Shown piece by piece: positions 43,919 through 54,027 of a DNA stretch of 64,000 nt (positions are counted from its first letter, which is position 1; each line of letters opens with the position of its first letter). The stretch covers positions 1,488,001 through 1,552,000 of the forward strand of contig NZ_FNTV01000001.1 of the NCBI RefSeq assembly GCF_900105965.1. Reading direction: 5' to 3'. Under the pieces are notes generated by a model. It was not told the DNA's origin and ran no database searches. It saw only the letters and a list, made by a program, of their open reading frames with translations. The position numbers were made by a program, and so were the translations under genes. The stretch is from Arthrobacter alpinus (lineage in GTDB: Bacteria > Actinomycetota > Actinomycetes > Actinomycetales > Micrococcaceae).

Positions 43919-46540
43919 ATGGTGTCCAATTTTAATCTTTTGCGCAGCGAAGCAGCAGCCCGAAAAGCCCGCGTCAGTGTCCACCACTACGACGTCGACC
44001 TGGACCTGTGCCAGGCCGCCGACCTGAGCATTCCGGGATTTTCCAGCCGCACCATCATCAAATTTTCGGCCACCGGTACGGCCGGCACGTTTCTTGACTT
44101 CATTGGCCTGAGTGTCGAATCGGTTGAGCTCAACGGCGAACAACTCAATGTTGCGGACGTTGTTGACGCACAGCGGATCAACCTCCCCACCCTGGCTGCT
44201 GACAATGAGGTGACTGTTTGCGCCACGGCGGCCTACTCCAGCAGCGGCGAGGGTTTGCACCGCTTCGTAGATCCGGCAGACGGCCAAACCTACACCTACA
44301 CACAGTACGAACCGGCCGATGCCCGCCGCGTCTTTGCAAACTTTGAACAGCCTGATCTCAAGGCTCCTTTCACCTTTCATGTCACGGCCAATAGCGACTG
44401 GGAAGTGGCCTCGAACCAATCGATCACCAACCGTGCCGAGCTGCCAGAAACCGGTGCGAGCCGCTGGGACTTCGCCACGACCGCACCTATTTCCACCTAC
44501 ATCACCACCATTCTGGCCGGCCCGTATTTCAAGGCTCAGGACCACTTCTCCATGGTTTTCGGTGACGAAAGCTCACACCCCGGCGAAACGCTCGAAATCC
44601 CCTTGGCGGCCTATTGCCGCGCGTCCTTGGCGCCGCACTTTGACACCGCTGAGATTTTCAAGGTCACCAAGGCCGGCCTGAAGTACTTCAACGAACTCTT
44701 CGATTTCCCCTATCCGTTCGGGAAATATGACCAGGCATTTGTTCCCGAGTACAACCTGGGTGCCATGGAAAACCCTGGACTTGTCACCTTTACCGAGGCT
44801 TACATTTACACGTCGCGCACCACCGATACGGCTTATCAACGGCGCGCCACCACCATCATGCACGAGATGGCACACATGTGGTTTGGTGACCTTGTCACCA
44901 TGAGCTGGTGGGACGATCTGTGGCTGAAGGAGTCCTTCGCCGATTTCATGGGCAACTTGGCCGTTGCCGAGGCAACCCCCTGGGGTCCCAAGGCGTGGAC
45001 CATGTTCGCCAGCCAGCGGAAGGCCTGGGCTTACACCCAGGACCAATTGCCCACAACGCATCCAATTACCGCAGATATTCCGGACCTCGAAGCCGCCAAG
45101 GCCAACTTTGACGGCATCACCTATGCCAAAGGTGCCTCAGCGCTGAAGCAACTGGTGGCCTATGTTGGGCAGGACGCCTTTGTTGCCGGATCTCGCGAGT
45201 ACTTCAAGACTCACCAGTACTCCAATACCAAGCTCAACGACCTCCTGGCGCCTTTGAGCGCCGCGTCCGGCCGTGACCTGAGCGAGTGGGCCAAACTGTG
45301 GCTGCAAACCTCGGGCATGTCTACCCTGGCCCCGTCCATCAAAACGGCCGACGGCAAGATCGCCTCCTTGTCCATCCGCCAGGACGCCATAGACCCCATC
45401 ACGGGTCTTGAGGCCCTGCGTCCACACCGGTTGACCGTGGGCATCTTCATGTACGACGCCGGATCTTTGGTTCGCACGCATTCGATCACTCTCGATGTGG
45501 CCGGGGAAGTGACGGAAGTGCCCCGTGCGGCGGGCCTGCCAACCCCCGATCTACTGCTGATCAACGACGAGGACCACAGCTACGCCAAAGTCAGGTTCGA
45601 CGCCGGATCCCTCGCCACCGCGTTGACCGCGGTAAAGACCATTGCAGATCCACTTTCACGCAGCCTTGTCTGGTCCGCACTATGGAACGCCACCCGCGAT
45701 GCCCTGTTGCCTGCTGAGCAATATCTCGCCGCCGTGGTGGACCAGGCTGGCGGAGACAGCGATATCAGCCTCCTGCAAACCCTGGCCGACAACGCCCTCG
45801 AGGCACTGAACTCTTATTGCCCCGCCGCGAACCGTCCCGCAGCCCGTGAGCGCTTGATTGCCGGTGTGACAACCCATCTGGCCAACGCGGTCCCGTCCAG
45901 CGACGAACAGCTGGTTTGGGCACGCACTTTGGCAAGGCTGGGACGGGGCACCGATTCCCTGATCAAGTTCAGCCGCGCGTTGCTGTCAGGCCGGGCTGTC
46001 CCGACTGGCTTGAGCGTTGACGGCAGCCTGCGCTGGCTGTTGTGGCAGCAGCTGGCCGCTCGAGGCGCCGCTACGAAGCAGGAATTGGATGCAGAGCTTG
46101 CGGCCAACACCACTGCCGAATACCGGGCAAGTCATTGCACGGCCATTGCAGCCCTGCCGGACGTGCAGCTCAAGAGCCTACGCTGGATGGAGATCGTAGA
46201 AGAGGAGACGCTGAGCAATCAACTCCTGGGTGCTACGATCGCCGGCTTCACCATGGCCGGCCCTGACTTGCTGGATCCTTACACAGAACCCTATTTCCAG
46301 GCCATCGAGAGAGTCTGGAACGGGCGCAGCCTGGAAATTGCCGGCCGGATTGTGCGGGGACTTTTCCCTGCGCATCAGGATCTGCTGCCAGGAACTGAAC
46401 CCGAGCGTCATCCTGTGGTGGTCAGGACCGACGCGTGGCTTGGCAGCACTACGACGGCTGCTCATGGACTCCGCCGGATCGTGCTGGAACAGCGTGATCA
46501 GCTAGTCCGTGCACTGAGGGCCCAAGCGCAGCAGGCATAA
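43919..46540 (+). CDS. pepN: Aminopeptidase N
   Basis: M1 zinc aminopeptidase of about 873 residues that removes N-terminal residues from peptides in the cytosol. The GAMENPG substrate motif is near residues 281-287. The zinc site HEMAHMWFGD is near 315-324, with the third ligand Glu in WLKESFADF 18 residues on, and the catalytic Tyr in DGITYAKGAS. A large C-terminal helical domain follows. ATG at 43919 or GTG at 43922; neither has a strong ribosome site. A TTG at 43910 is also in frame. Confidence 0.95.
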   Translation: MVSNFNLLRSEAAARKARVSVHHYDVDLDLCQAADLSIPGFSSRTIIKFSATGTAGTFLDFIGLSVESVELNGEQLNVADVVDAQRINLPTLAADNEVTVCATAAYSSSGEGLHRFVDPADGQTYTYTQYEPADARRVFANFEQPDLKAPFTFHVTANSDWEVASNQSITNRAELPETGASRWDFATTAPISTYITTILAGPYFKAQDHFSMVFGDESSHPGETLEIPLAAYCRASLAPHFDTAEIFKVTKAGLKYFNELFDFPYPFGKYDQAFVPEYNLGAMENPGLVTFTEAYIYTSRTTDTAYQRRATTIMHEMAHMWFGDLVTMSWWDDLWLKESFADFMGNLAVAEATPWGPKAWTMFASQRKAWAYTQDQLPTTHPITADIPDLEAAKANFDGITYAKGASALKQLVAYVGQDAFVAGSREYFKTHQYSNTKLNDLLAPLSAASGRDLSEWAKLWLQTSGMSTLAPSIKTADGKIASLSIRQDAIDPITGLEALRPHRLTVGIFMYDAGSLVRTHSITLDVAGEVTEVPRAAGLPTPDLLLINDEDHSYAKVRFDAGSLATALTAVKTIADPLSRSLVWSALWNATRDALLPAEQYLAAVVDQAGGDSDISLLQTLADNALEALNSYCPAANRPAARERLIAGVTTHLANAVPSSDEQLVWARTLARLGRGTDSLIKFSRALLSGRAVPTGLSVDGSLRWLLWQQLAARGAATKQELDAELAANTTAEYRASHCTAIAALPDVQLKSLRWMEIVEEETLSNQLLGATIAGFTMAGPDLLDPYTEPYFQAIERVWNGRSLEIAGRIVRGLFPAHQDLLPGTEPERHPVVVRTDAWLGSTTTAAHGLRRIVLEQRDQLVRALRAQAQQA

Positions 46541-46547
46541 CATCAAC

Positions 46548-46601
46548 GGCAGGCCTGCGTTGGAATAGGTGGAGCTTTAGCTATTCCAACGCAGGCCTGC
46601 C
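46548..46601. terminator. Bidirectional terminator hairpin
   Basis: Perfect 21-bp inverted repeat (arms 46548-46568 and 46581-46601) with a 12-nt loop, between pepN and the converging lipoate-ligase gene. Each arm contains the self-complementary GCAGGCCTGC. Confidence 0.75.
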
Positions 46602-46634
46602 AACCACCGGCAATACGATGCTGCGGCTGCTCTC

Positions 46635-47696
46635 CTACGGGACGCGGTGCAGCCACTCCTGAGTGCCAAACTTGCTCTCAACCCTGCGTGCCGCCTCGCT
46701 CAGCTCCTCGTCCGTCAGGTGGGCCTGCGTGGCTCCGTAGCGATCGGCAAAGGTCTCGGACATGCGAGTCAAGATCTCTTGGCGGGTCATGCCGCTTTGG
46801 CGCCGGAGTGGATCCACACGCTTCTTAGCCGAGCGGGTGCCCTTGTCCGATAGCTTTTCCTTGCCGATGCGCAACACCTGAACCATTTTGTCGGCGTCAA
46901 TGTCATAACTCATCGTGACGTGGTGGAGCATGGCCCCGTTACCCAAGCGCTTTTGTGCAGCGCCGCCGATCTTCCCTTGACTCGTGGCGATGTCGTTGAG
47001 GGGTACGTAGAAGGCCTCGATTCCCATGGATTCAAGGGCAGCCATGACCCAGGTGTCGAGGTATTTGTAAGAGTCTTCAAAGGTAAGTCCGTCCACCAAG
47101 GTCTGAGGCAGGTACAGGGAGTAGGTGATGCAATTGCCTGCCTCCATGAACATGGCGCCGCCACCGGTGATGCGACGAACCACGTTGATCCCGTATTTGT
47201 CGACGCCTGCCGGATCCACTTCATTGCGCACAGATTGGAAGCTGCCAATAACAACCGAGGGCTCTTCCCAGTCCCAAAAACGCAGTGTGGGGTTCCGCAG
47301 ACCAGCGCCTACCTCTTCCGTGAGGACCTCATCGAGTGCCACGTTGATGGCCGTTGGGAGCACCGTGGGGGCGATGATGTCCCATTCGTGGTCCACCCAG
47401 CTGGAGGCCCGGGTTAGGGCCCGCCGCACGGCAATGGAAACAGCCTGGGCGGAGAAACCAAAGAGCACGGCATCACTGGGCAATGCGGCCGTGACGGCAT
47501 CGGCGATGTCCGCGGCCGGGAGATCGGAGGAGAGCCCATTCAGCGCCGCATTGATCGCATCGAGGGCTTCATCGGGCTCAAGGAAGAAGTCTCCGCTAAC
47601 ACGGACACCTCCGAGCCTGCCATCGGTGACCGAACAGTCCACCACCACTAGTTTTCCGCCGTGGACCTTGTATTCACCATGTAGTTCAGAAGCCAT
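46635..47696 (-). CDS. Lipoate--protein ligase family protein with N-terminal accessory domain
   Basis: A 353-residue member of the biotin/lipoate transferase family. Residues 1-90 (EYKVHGGKLVVVD, GVRVSGDFFLEPDEALDAIN) resemble the LplA accessory domain, placed here at the N-terminus. The catalytic domain has NVALDEVL, VVIGSFQSVRNEV and RRITGGGAMFMEAGNCITYS, the lipoyl-adenylate binding loop, and later GKIGGAAQKRL with the Lys. It may attach lipoate or octanoate to E2 and GcvH. ATG at 47696 with GGAAG 8 nt upstream. It follows rpmE2 with 152 nt between them that include the rpmE2 terminator. Confidence 0.88.
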   Translation of the reverse strand: MASELHGEYKVHGGKLVVVDCSVTDGRLGGVRVSGDFFLEPDEALDAINAALNGLSSDLPAADIADAVTAALPSDAVLFGFSAQAVSIAVRRALTRASSWVDHEWDIIAPTVLPTAINVALDEVLTEEVGAGLRNPTLRFWDWEEPSVVIGSFQSVRNEVDPAGVDKYGINVVRRITGGGAMFMEAGNCITYSLYLPQTLVDGLTFEDSYKYLDTWVMAALESMGIEAFYVPLNDIATSQGKIGGAAQKRLGNGAMLHHVTMSYDIDADKMVQVLRIGKEKLSDKGTRSAKKRVDPLRRQSGMTRQEILTRMSETFADRYGATQAHLTDEELSEAARRVESKFGTQEWLHRVP

Positions 47697-47788
47697 ACAC
47701 CTATCTTCCCTACCCACTCCCCTACCTAGCAAACTCAGCCCCGATTCGGCCTGCGCGGGAAGATCAACAGGTCGCCAGCCAGAGCGAA

Positions 47789-47826
47789 AAAGCAGGGCCC
47801 GCACCAAAAGGTGCGGACCCTGCTTT
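47789..47826 (-). terminator. Terminator of rpmE2
   Basis: 17-bp stem (arms 47810-47826 then 47789-47805 on the minus strand, one G-U wobble) with a 4-nt loop and a TTTTTCGC tail, 22 nt after the L31 stop codon. Confidence 0.85.
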
Positions 47827-47848
47827 GAGAAAGCGTTGGTAAGAAGTA

Positions 47849-48103
47849 TTACTTCTTGCCAAAGCCGGCGAAGCGAGCGTTGAAGCGCTCCACGCGGCCG
47901 GCACTGTCCATGATGCGCTGCTTGCCCGTGTAGAACGGGTGTGACTCCGAGGAGATTTCGACGTCGATGACGGGGTAGGTGTTGCCATCTTCCCATTCAA
48001 TGGTCTTGCTGGACGTCGCGGTGGAGCGCGTCAGGAACTTGGTGTCTGAAGCCAGGTCGTTGAAAACGATTGCTTCGTACTTCGGGTGAATGTTCTGCTT
48101 CAC
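47849..48103 (-). CDS. rpmE2: 50S ribosomal protein L31 type B
   Basis: An 84-residue L31 paralogue. [38 protein letters not shown] and [20 protein letters not shown] are conserved blocks. It has no cysteines and lacks the zinc-binding pairs of type A L31, so it is the zinc-independent form usually used when zinc is scarce. GTG at 48103 with GAGG 6 nt upstream. An upstream inverted repeat (48124-48141) lies in the leader. No Zur-box-like palindrome was obvious. Confidence 0.94.
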   Translation of the reverse strand: MKQNIHPKYEAIVFNDLASDTKFLTRSTATSSKTIEWEDGNTYPVIDVEISSESHPFYTGKQRIMDSAGRVERFNARFAGFGKK

Positions 48104-48123
48104 TGTAAACCTCAGAGTGTATC

Positions 48124-48141
48124 GTCTGGTTTTTGCCAGAC
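48124..48141 (-). promoter_or_regulatory. Leader hairpin upstream of rpmE2
   Basis: GTCTGG/CCAGAC (48124-48129 and 48136-48141) in the stretch before the L31 start codon. Possible autoregulatory stem or part of an upstream terminator; no further support. Confidence 0.3.
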
Positions 48142-48240
48142 TGATGAATGTAATGGTCACTAGGACCAGCTAGAAACTTTACCGGCTTGCGGCCATTTCG
48201 CCAAGCCGCGGCAGGATTCGCTGACCGCTCAAGGGCACCT

Positions 48241-48699
48241 TCAGGCCAGCGTTGCCAGGGCGGCCAGCGCCTGGTCGGCGTGCAACACCATATTCGTTTC
48301 ACTTGAGACGGCGAACCGCAGGATTCCTTGGCTGTCCACAATGAACGTAGACCGCTTGATGGGGAGTGATTTTGCCAACAAACGACGCCGGACCCTGAAC
48401 AAATCTGCCACCGCACCGTTGCGGTCACTCAAGAGAGGGTAGGTCAGCGAGTTTTTCGTAGCGAATTGGAGTTGCACGTCTTCGGCGTCGGTGCTGATAC
48501 CAACGATCGAGGCCCCGGCGGCCGCAAACTCGGCCTGCAGGTCTCGGAAATGGCAGGCTTCAGTAGTACAGCCGCCGCTACCAGCGCGAGGATAAAAGAA
48601 AATCACCAGGGGTCCGTTGGCCGTCAATTCCGCTAACGTCCGCAGCGTGCCATGTTGATCTGGCAGGGCGAAATCAGGGACCTTTTCATCGAGTTTCAT
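48241..48699 (-). CDS. bcp: Thioredoxin-dependent thiol peroxidase Bcp
   Basis: A 152-residue peroxiredoxin that reduces hydroperoxides. The peroxidatic Cys44 is in FFYPRAGSGGCTTEACHFRD, with the resolving Cys49 five residues later, as in Bcp/PrxQ. The usual P-x3-T/S-x2-C motif is kept as P37, S41 and C44. The Arg is in the later helix. Starts at an ATG at 48699, 9 nt after the end of the TrmH-type methyltransferase gene, so likely cotranscribed with it. Confidence 0.92.
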   Translation of the reverse strand: MKLDEKVPDFALPDQHGTLRTLAELTANGPLVIFFYPRAGSGGCTTEACHFRDLQAEFAAAGASIVGISTDAEDVQLQFATKNSLTYPLLSDRNGAVADLFRVRRRLLAKSLPIKRSTFIVDSQGILRFAVSSETNMVLHADQALAALATLA

Positions 48700-48708
48700 G
48701 GCCCCAGC

Positions 48709-49515
48709 CTAGCGGTCAAGGGCAGTGGCGAAGAAGGCCACGGCGCTGGCGGCAGCAACGTTGAGTGAGTCCACGCCAGCTTTCATGGGGATCATGACGG
48801 CATGGTCGGCTTGGGCCAATGTCCGTGCGCTGAGCCCATCCCCTTCAGTTCCCAAAATCAGCGCCAACTTTTCATCGTCTCGGGCCGCAAGCTGGGAGAT
48901 CGTCAACGATTCCGGCACCAGGGCAAGTGCCGCCGTCGTAAATCCTGCCTCTCGGAGGAGGCCCATACCCTCAGGCCATTCAGGCAGACGAGCCCACGGG
49001 ACCTGAAACACTGTGCCCATGCTGACCCGGATACTGCGCCGGTACAAAGGATCGGCGCAGCGAGGCGTCACGAGGACCGCATCCACACCCAACGCCGCTG
49101 CTGAGCGGAAGATCGCGCCAATATTGGTGTGATCAACAATGTCCTCCAGAACGGCAATTCGGCGCGCACCGGCAAGGAGCACTGGAATGTCGGCCGGGGC
49201 GGGACGGTGCATGGCCGCCATGGCACCACGATGGAGATTGAACCCGGTAATAGCTTCCAGAACCTCTGCGGTTCCTACATACGTTGGCACATGCTCGTAC
49301 TCGGCCAGAATGCTCGCCAAATCAGGCAGCCAGCGCTCTATCATGAAGAACGATCGCGGTTCGTGGCCTGCGGCCAGCGCGCGGCGGATAACCTTCAGGC
49401 TCTCGGCAATGAACAATCCCTCGGCCGGTTCCTTGACCTTGCGCAACTGCACATCCGTCAAGGAAAGGTAATCGCTGACGCGCGGATCCGCCGCATCGTC
49501 GATATGGATAATCAT
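48709..49515 (-). CDS. TrmH/SpoU-family RNA 2'-O-methyltransferase
   Basis: A 268-residue SPOUT enzyme that methylates a ribose in tRNA or rRNA. The N-terminal part is an L30e-like RNA-binding domain. Motif 1 is in VDHTNIGAIFRSAAALGVDA, motif 2 in LALILGTEGDGLS and motif 3 in IPMKAGVDSLNVAAASAVAF. The target base cannot be told. ATG at 49515 overlaps the permease stop as ATGA; a longer upstream frame is the out-of-phase permease sequence and is ignored. Confidence 0.9.
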   Translation of the reverse strand: MIIHIDDAADPRVSDYLSLTDVQLRKVKEPAEGLFIAESLKVIRRALAAGHEPRSFFMIERWLPDLASILAEYEHVPTYVGTAEVLEAITGFNLHRGAMAAMHRPAPADIPVLLAGARRIAVLEDIVDHTNIGAIFRSAAALGVDAVLVTPRCADPLYRRSIRVSMGTVFQVPWARLPEWPEGMGLLREAGFTTAALALVPESLTISQLAARDDEKLALILGTEGDGLSARTLAQADHAVMIPMKAGVDSLNVAAASAVAFFATALDR

Positions 49516-50291
49516 GCCGCCACCAGTTTCTGAATCATGAAGAATAGTGCCACCAGACCAAGCAGCACAATGACGGTACGTAGAACCACGGGCGGCAGTT
49601 TGCGGCCAATGCGCGCACCCACAAATCCGCCGATCAAGGAGCTGACGGCGATCAAGCCCACAATGCTCCAAATGATCTTGTCCGGGGCGAAGAGCAGGTA
49701 AGAGATGGCTGCCACAATATTGACAGTCAGTGACAGGACGTTTTTCACGGCATTGGCGTTTTGGAGCGTCCCCCGCATATAGATGCCGAGGATCGCGACC
49801 AGCAGGACGCCCTGGGCGGCCACGAAGTAGCCACCGTAAACACCGGCAATGAAAACTAGCAGCACCATAACGAGATCGTGGGACCGTGCTGAAGGGGCAC
49901 TTTCGCGGCGTTTCTTGATGGCCACCTGTAGCTTGGGCTGGAAGATAACCAGGGCCAGAGCCACAACAATCAAGATGGGCGCCACAAGGTGGAAAACCTC
50001 TTCGGGCAGGTGCAGAAGCAGATAGGCGCCGGTGACGCCACCGAGCAAGGAGGCCGGTACCAGCCGCGCCAGATTCCGACCCATGCCCTTCAGTTCCCGG
50101 CGATACCCCCAGGTTCCGGAGACTCCCCCGGCAATCAATCCCATGGCGTTGCTGACAACAGCCATGACCGGGGCAATGCCCAAAGCAATCAGGATCGGAA
50201 ACGTAACAAGCGTTCCGGAGCCCACCACGGTGTTGATGGTTCCGGCCCACAGCCCGCCCAGCAGGACAAAGATTGATTCAAGCGCGTTCAC
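49512..50291 (-). CDS. TSUP/TauE-SafE family permease
   Basis: A 259-residue membrane protein with about eight hydrophobic segments in two repeats. FVLLGGLWAGTINTVVGSGT and the second-repeat IAGVYGGYFVAAQGV are typical of the TSUP family, which moves sulfite, sulfonates or related organic anions. The substrate cannot be read from sequence. ATG or TTG near 50291 gives MNALESIF. It is cotranscribed with the TrmH-type gene (ATGA overlap). Confidence 0.9.
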   Translation of the reverse strand: MNALESIFVLLGGLWAGTINTVVGSGTLVTFPILIALGIAPVMAVVSNAMGLIAGGVSGTWGYRRELKGMGRNLARLVPASLLGGVTGAYLLLHLPEEVFHLVAPILIVVALALVIFQPKLQVAIKKRRESAPSARSHDLVMVLLVFIAGVYGGYFVAAQGVLLVAILGIYMRGTLQNANAVKNVLSLTVNIVAAISYLLFAPDKIIWSIVGLIAVSSLIGGFVGARIGRKLPPVVLRTVIVLLGLVALFFMIQKLVAA

Positions 50292-50354
50292 GGTTGTAGC
50301 GGGATCCTAGCGAATGGGACGGAATTGGAACCTGGGGACGAACGAGTGCGCGTC

Positions 50355-51140
50355 CTAGTGGCGTGCGGTTGCCGTGTAACGTCCTGCGTTGTTGGAAACA
50401 GTCAGCGGGAGGCCGAAGGTGGTGCTCAAGTTTTCTTCGCTCATCACTGAGGCGATAGGGCCCTGGGCAACTACGGCACCGTCACGCAAAAGCAGCGCGT
50501 GAGTGAATCCGGGCGGGATTTCCTCGAGGTGGTGCGTTACCAATACCGTGCTTGGGGCCATGGGATCGGCTGCCAATTCGCTCAGTCGCTTGACCAGGCC
50601 TTCACGACCGGCGAGATCAAGTCCGGCGCCGGGCTCATCCAGCAGAAGAAGTTCAGGATCGCTCATCAAGGCGCGGGCGATTTGCACGCGCTTGCGTTCG
50701 CCGTCGCTCAAGGATGCGAAGGGGCGATTGAAGAAAGTGGAGACCCCCCATTCCTCCAAGAGGCCGAAGGCGCGGCGCTCGTCGTCGCGCTCGTAATCCT
50801 CACGCCAGCGCCCGGTAACGCCGTAGGAGGCTGTGACCACGACGTTCAAAACTTTTTCATTCCCAGGGATTTGGTGGGCAAGGTTCGCCGAGGCTACACC
50901 AATGCGTGGGCGGAGCTCGAAGACGTCAACGGCCCCGAGAACCTCATCCAAGATGCCCGCAACGCCGCGGGTGGGGTGCATGCGGGCACCCGCAATCTGC
51001 AGGAGGGTGCTCTTGCCGGCGCCGTTGGGCCCCAAAATGACCCAGCGCTCACCTTCGGCGACGCGCCAATCGACGTTATCCAACAGTGTTTTGGTGCCGC
51101 GGACCACGCTGACACCGGCCAATCCCAGAACTTCACTCAT
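50355..51140 (-). CDS. ABC transporter ATP-binding protein
   Basis: A 261-residue ATPase domain. Walker A is LGPNGAGKST, the signature is SLSDGERKRVQIARA, and Walker B is ELLLLDEPGAGLDL with DEP. The H-loop is in VLVTHHLEEIPP. No permease gene is adjacent; the sequence resembles stand-alone ModF-like ATPases. ATG at 51140 with AGGG about 10 nt upstream. Divergent from serB; the upstream open frame is ignored because it would overlap the serB promoter. Confidence 0.85.
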   Translation of the reverse strand: MSEVLGLAGVSVVRGTKTLLDNVDWRVAEGERWVILGPNGAGKSTLLQIAGARMHPTRGVAGILDEVLGAVDVFELRPRIGVASANLAHQIPGNEKVLNVVVTASYGVTGRWREDYERDDERRAFGLLEEWGVSTFFNRPFASLSDGERKRVQIARALMSDPELLLLDEPGAGLDLAGREGLVKRLSELAADPMAPSTVLVTHHLEEIPPGFTHALLLRDGAVVAQGPIASVMSEENLSTTFGLPLTVSNNAGRYTATARH

Positions 51141-51241
51141 AAGTAATGACCCTATGACACGAGGGGCGGCAAGCGCTAACTGGGAGCACCTATCTTGAGC
51201 GGCGTTGAGCCACAATTTACGGGCGCAGGGGGTGCAACGGA

Positions 51242-51254
51242 TAGAATTGACCCC
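51242..51254 (+). promoter_or_regulatory. -10 box of a probable leaderless serB promoter
   Basis: TAGAAT at 51242-51247 ends 7 nt before the ATG at 51255. TTTACG (51217-51222) may be the -35, with a 19-nt spacer. No ribosome site is present. Confidence 0.5.
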
Positions 51255-52178
51255 ATGCCCTCCACTTTTACAGCAGTCAGCTATGCCAAAACGCTCAGCC
51301 CAGCCGCCCTTGAAAGAGTCCGGACGGTACTGGCTGAACATGGCTACACGGTCACAGCCGAACGGAGCGAGAGCCATCCCGGTTTCGAGGCCGTCGTCCT
51401 TGAACTTGGCTCCCTCAATCCGGCTGGCACCACCAACGCCCAGGGCACCGCACGGCTCAGCCGCTTGCGGGCAGCACTTGCCGAGGCCGGCGCTGGTGAG
51501 CTGAGCACCGCCGTCGTCCCTGACTCGCTACGCCATGCAGAACGAAAGTTCATCATCATGGACGTTGATTCCACGCTCATCCAGCAAGAGGTCATTGAGC
51601 TCCTTGCAGCGCATGCCGGCACCGAGGCGGAGGTCACCCGGGTGACAGAGGCTGCCATGCGCGGCGAGCTGGATTTTGCCGAGAGCCTGCACCACCGGGT
51701 TGCAACACTTGCCGGACTGCCTGAAAGCGTGCTGGCCGAGGTGGGCGCCACGATCAAGCTGTCGGTGGGTGCCGAACGGCTTGTGGCACAGGCCAAAGCT
51801 GCCGGTCATGTGGTGGCGGCCGTCTCGGGCGGGTTCTCCCAAATCCTTGCCCCGCTGGCCCAGCGTCTGGGACTGGACTATTCCATGGCCAATGATCTTG
51901 AAATCGTTGACGGCCACCTCACCGGGAAAGTATCCGGGGCTGTTGTGGACCGTGCTGCAAAAGCCGTTCAATTGCGCCTTTGGAGTGCGGAGTCCGGAAT
52001 CGCCAAGGAAGCCACGATGGCCATTGGAGATGGCGCCAACGATCTTGACATGATGGCCGCCGCAGCCCTTGGTGTGGCATTCAACGCGAAGCCTGCTGTC
52101 CGGGCGGTGGCCGATGCCCAGATCAACTTGCCCAACCTTGACGTGGCTTTGGCCTTGGCGGACATTCACGAGCCCTAA
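51255..52178 (+). CDS. serB: Phosphoserine phosphatase SerB
   Basis: A 307-residue HAD phosphatase that makes serine from phosphoserine, the last step of the phosphorylated serine pathway. The N-terminal 90 residues are an ACT-like regulatory part. MDVDSTLIQQEVIELLAAHA carries the nucleophile, HVVAAVSGGFSQI the Ser motif, and AIGDGANDLDMM the metal-binding motif IV. ATG at 51255. Its end faces the SDR gene, with a long terminator hairpin between. Confidence 0.95.
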   Translation: MPSTFTAVSYAKTLSPAALERVRTVLAEHGYTVTAERSESHPGFEAVVLELGSLNPAGTTNAQGTARLSRLRAALAEAGAGELSTAVVPDSLRHAERKFIIMDVDSTLIQQEVIELLAAHAGTEAEVTRVTEAAMRGELDFAESLHHRVATLAGLPESVLAEVGATIKLSVGAERLVAQAKAAGHVVAAVSGGFSQILAPLAQRLGLDYSMANDLEIVDGHLTGKVSGAVVDRAAKAVQLRLWSAESGIAKEATMAIGDGANDLDMMAAAALGVAFNAKPAVRAVADAQINLPNLDVALALADIHEP

Positions 52179-52183
52179 GCCAA

Positions 52184-52239
52184 AAACAACGAGCCCGGTT
52201 CCTGGTCCGCTAGTGCGGACGGAACCGGGCTCGTTGTTT
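52184..52239. terminator. Bidirectional terminator hairpin
   Basis: Perfect 19-bp inverted repeat (arms 52184-52202 and 52221-52239) enclosing a second stem GTCCGC/GCGGAC with loop TAGT. The A-run and T-run at the two ends make it a terminator in both directions. Confidence 0.9.
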
Positions 52240-52262
52240 ATTGAGGCCTATTTGGTTGGGGC

Positions 52263-53003
52263 CTACTTAAAGGACTCAGCTCCGCCAACGTACTCGGTGT
52301 GTCCGGTGGGGACATCGGCCGTGGCCATCTTGGCGATCTCGGCAGCAAATTCAGAAACAGAGTAAAGGCGGCCGGCCTCGGCGCGGCGAGCCTCGATGGC
52401 GCCCGGGTTGGCCCGGTCCAGCAGGGTGGCCGTGACAGTTCCCTCGATCATGTCGGCGGAAACCACCACAAGGGAGATGTCCTCGAGCGCCAGGTTGGGG
52501 ATCAAGGCGCGCAGTGCATCCTCGCCAGCACGCTTGCTCTTGGCGACAGGCAGGTACTCGGGCATGGTGGGCACGGTTTCAATGAAGTGCGCCTGGTGAC
52601 TCGTGACGAAGACCACGCGTGAGCCGGCCGGCAGGACGGGCATTGCCGCGTTCAGCAGGTTGACCTGGGCATCACGGTTGAGCTGCAGGGCGTAGTCCGC
52701 TGCCATGCCGGATTCCATTCCGCCAGAGGCGTTCAGAACCACCAGGTCCAGCGAACCGAAGTTCTCCAGGGCGGCACTGACCAGGGCCTGTACGCCTTCC
52801 TGCGTGGTCAGGTCCGCCCCAATGGCCACGGCGCGGCCGCCAGCGGCGATAATCTCGGCCACAACTTTGTTGGCGCGCGGCGCCTTCTGGCGGTAGTTGA
52901 CCACCACGGCAGCACCTTCGGCTGCAAGGAACTTGGCCACATCGGCGCCTACGCCGCGTGAAGAACCGGTGACAATGGCTGTCTTTCCGTCAAGCTTTCC
53001 CAT
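52263..53003 (-). CDS. SDR oxidoreductase with Tyr-x6-Lys spacing (candidate enoyl-ACP reductase)
   Basis: A 246-residue SDR. The cofactor loop is the classical AIVTGSSRGVGADVAKFLA. The active-site region reads VTSHQAHF then MPEYLPVAKSKRAGED, so the Tyr is followed by Lys after six residues instead of three. That spacing is typical of enoyl-ACP reductases such as FabI, InhA and FabL; FabL also has a classical loop. Function is therefore plausibly enoyl reduction, but unproven. ATG at 53003 with AAGGA 7 nt upstream. Lies 126 nt after fabG on the same strand. Confidence 0.85.
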   Translation of the reverse strand: MGKLDGKTAIVTGSSRGVGADVAKFLAAEGAAVVVNYRQKAPRANKVVAEIIAAGGRAVAIGADLTTQEGVQALVSAALENFGSLDLVVLNASGGMESGMAADYALQLNRDAQVNLLNAAMPVLPAGSRVVFVTSHQAHFIETVPTMPEYLPVAKSKRAGEDALRALIPNLALEDISLVVVSADMIEGTVTATLLDRANPGAIEARRAEAGRLYSVSEFAAEIAKMATADVPTGHTEYVGGAESFK

Positions 53004-53129
53004 AAAAATATCCTTAAGTTTCAACGGTTAATTCAGTAAGTCAGATGGTCAACGCCACCTGCGGAACCCTTCAAGCATCATATCGGTGCGGATCCGCACC
53101 GATATGGAAGGCTGCGTTCCTGCGTGGAG

Positions 53130-53900
<771 letters not shown>

Positions 53901-54027
53901 TCATAAAACTGACACAGATACATCAACTCTAGTTAACGAATCCTACGGTGAAAGGGCCAACACCACACAGTTGACTTTTGGTTGTGTACAGCTGCGGTGA
54001 CAGAATGGAGGTGTCCCTTGGAGGGTG

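Noticed and set aside
49516..50250. Open extension upstream of the TrmH-type gene, giving a 513-residue frame
   Set aside because: It is the TSUP permease gene read out of phase, rich in Arg/Gly/Pro/Ser; the ATG at 49515 with an ATGA overlap gives the normal family N-terminus.
51141..51377. Upstream extension of the ABC ATPase by 79 residues
   Set aside because: The frame crosses the serB start and promoter; the ATG at 51140 gives a normal ABC N-terminus.
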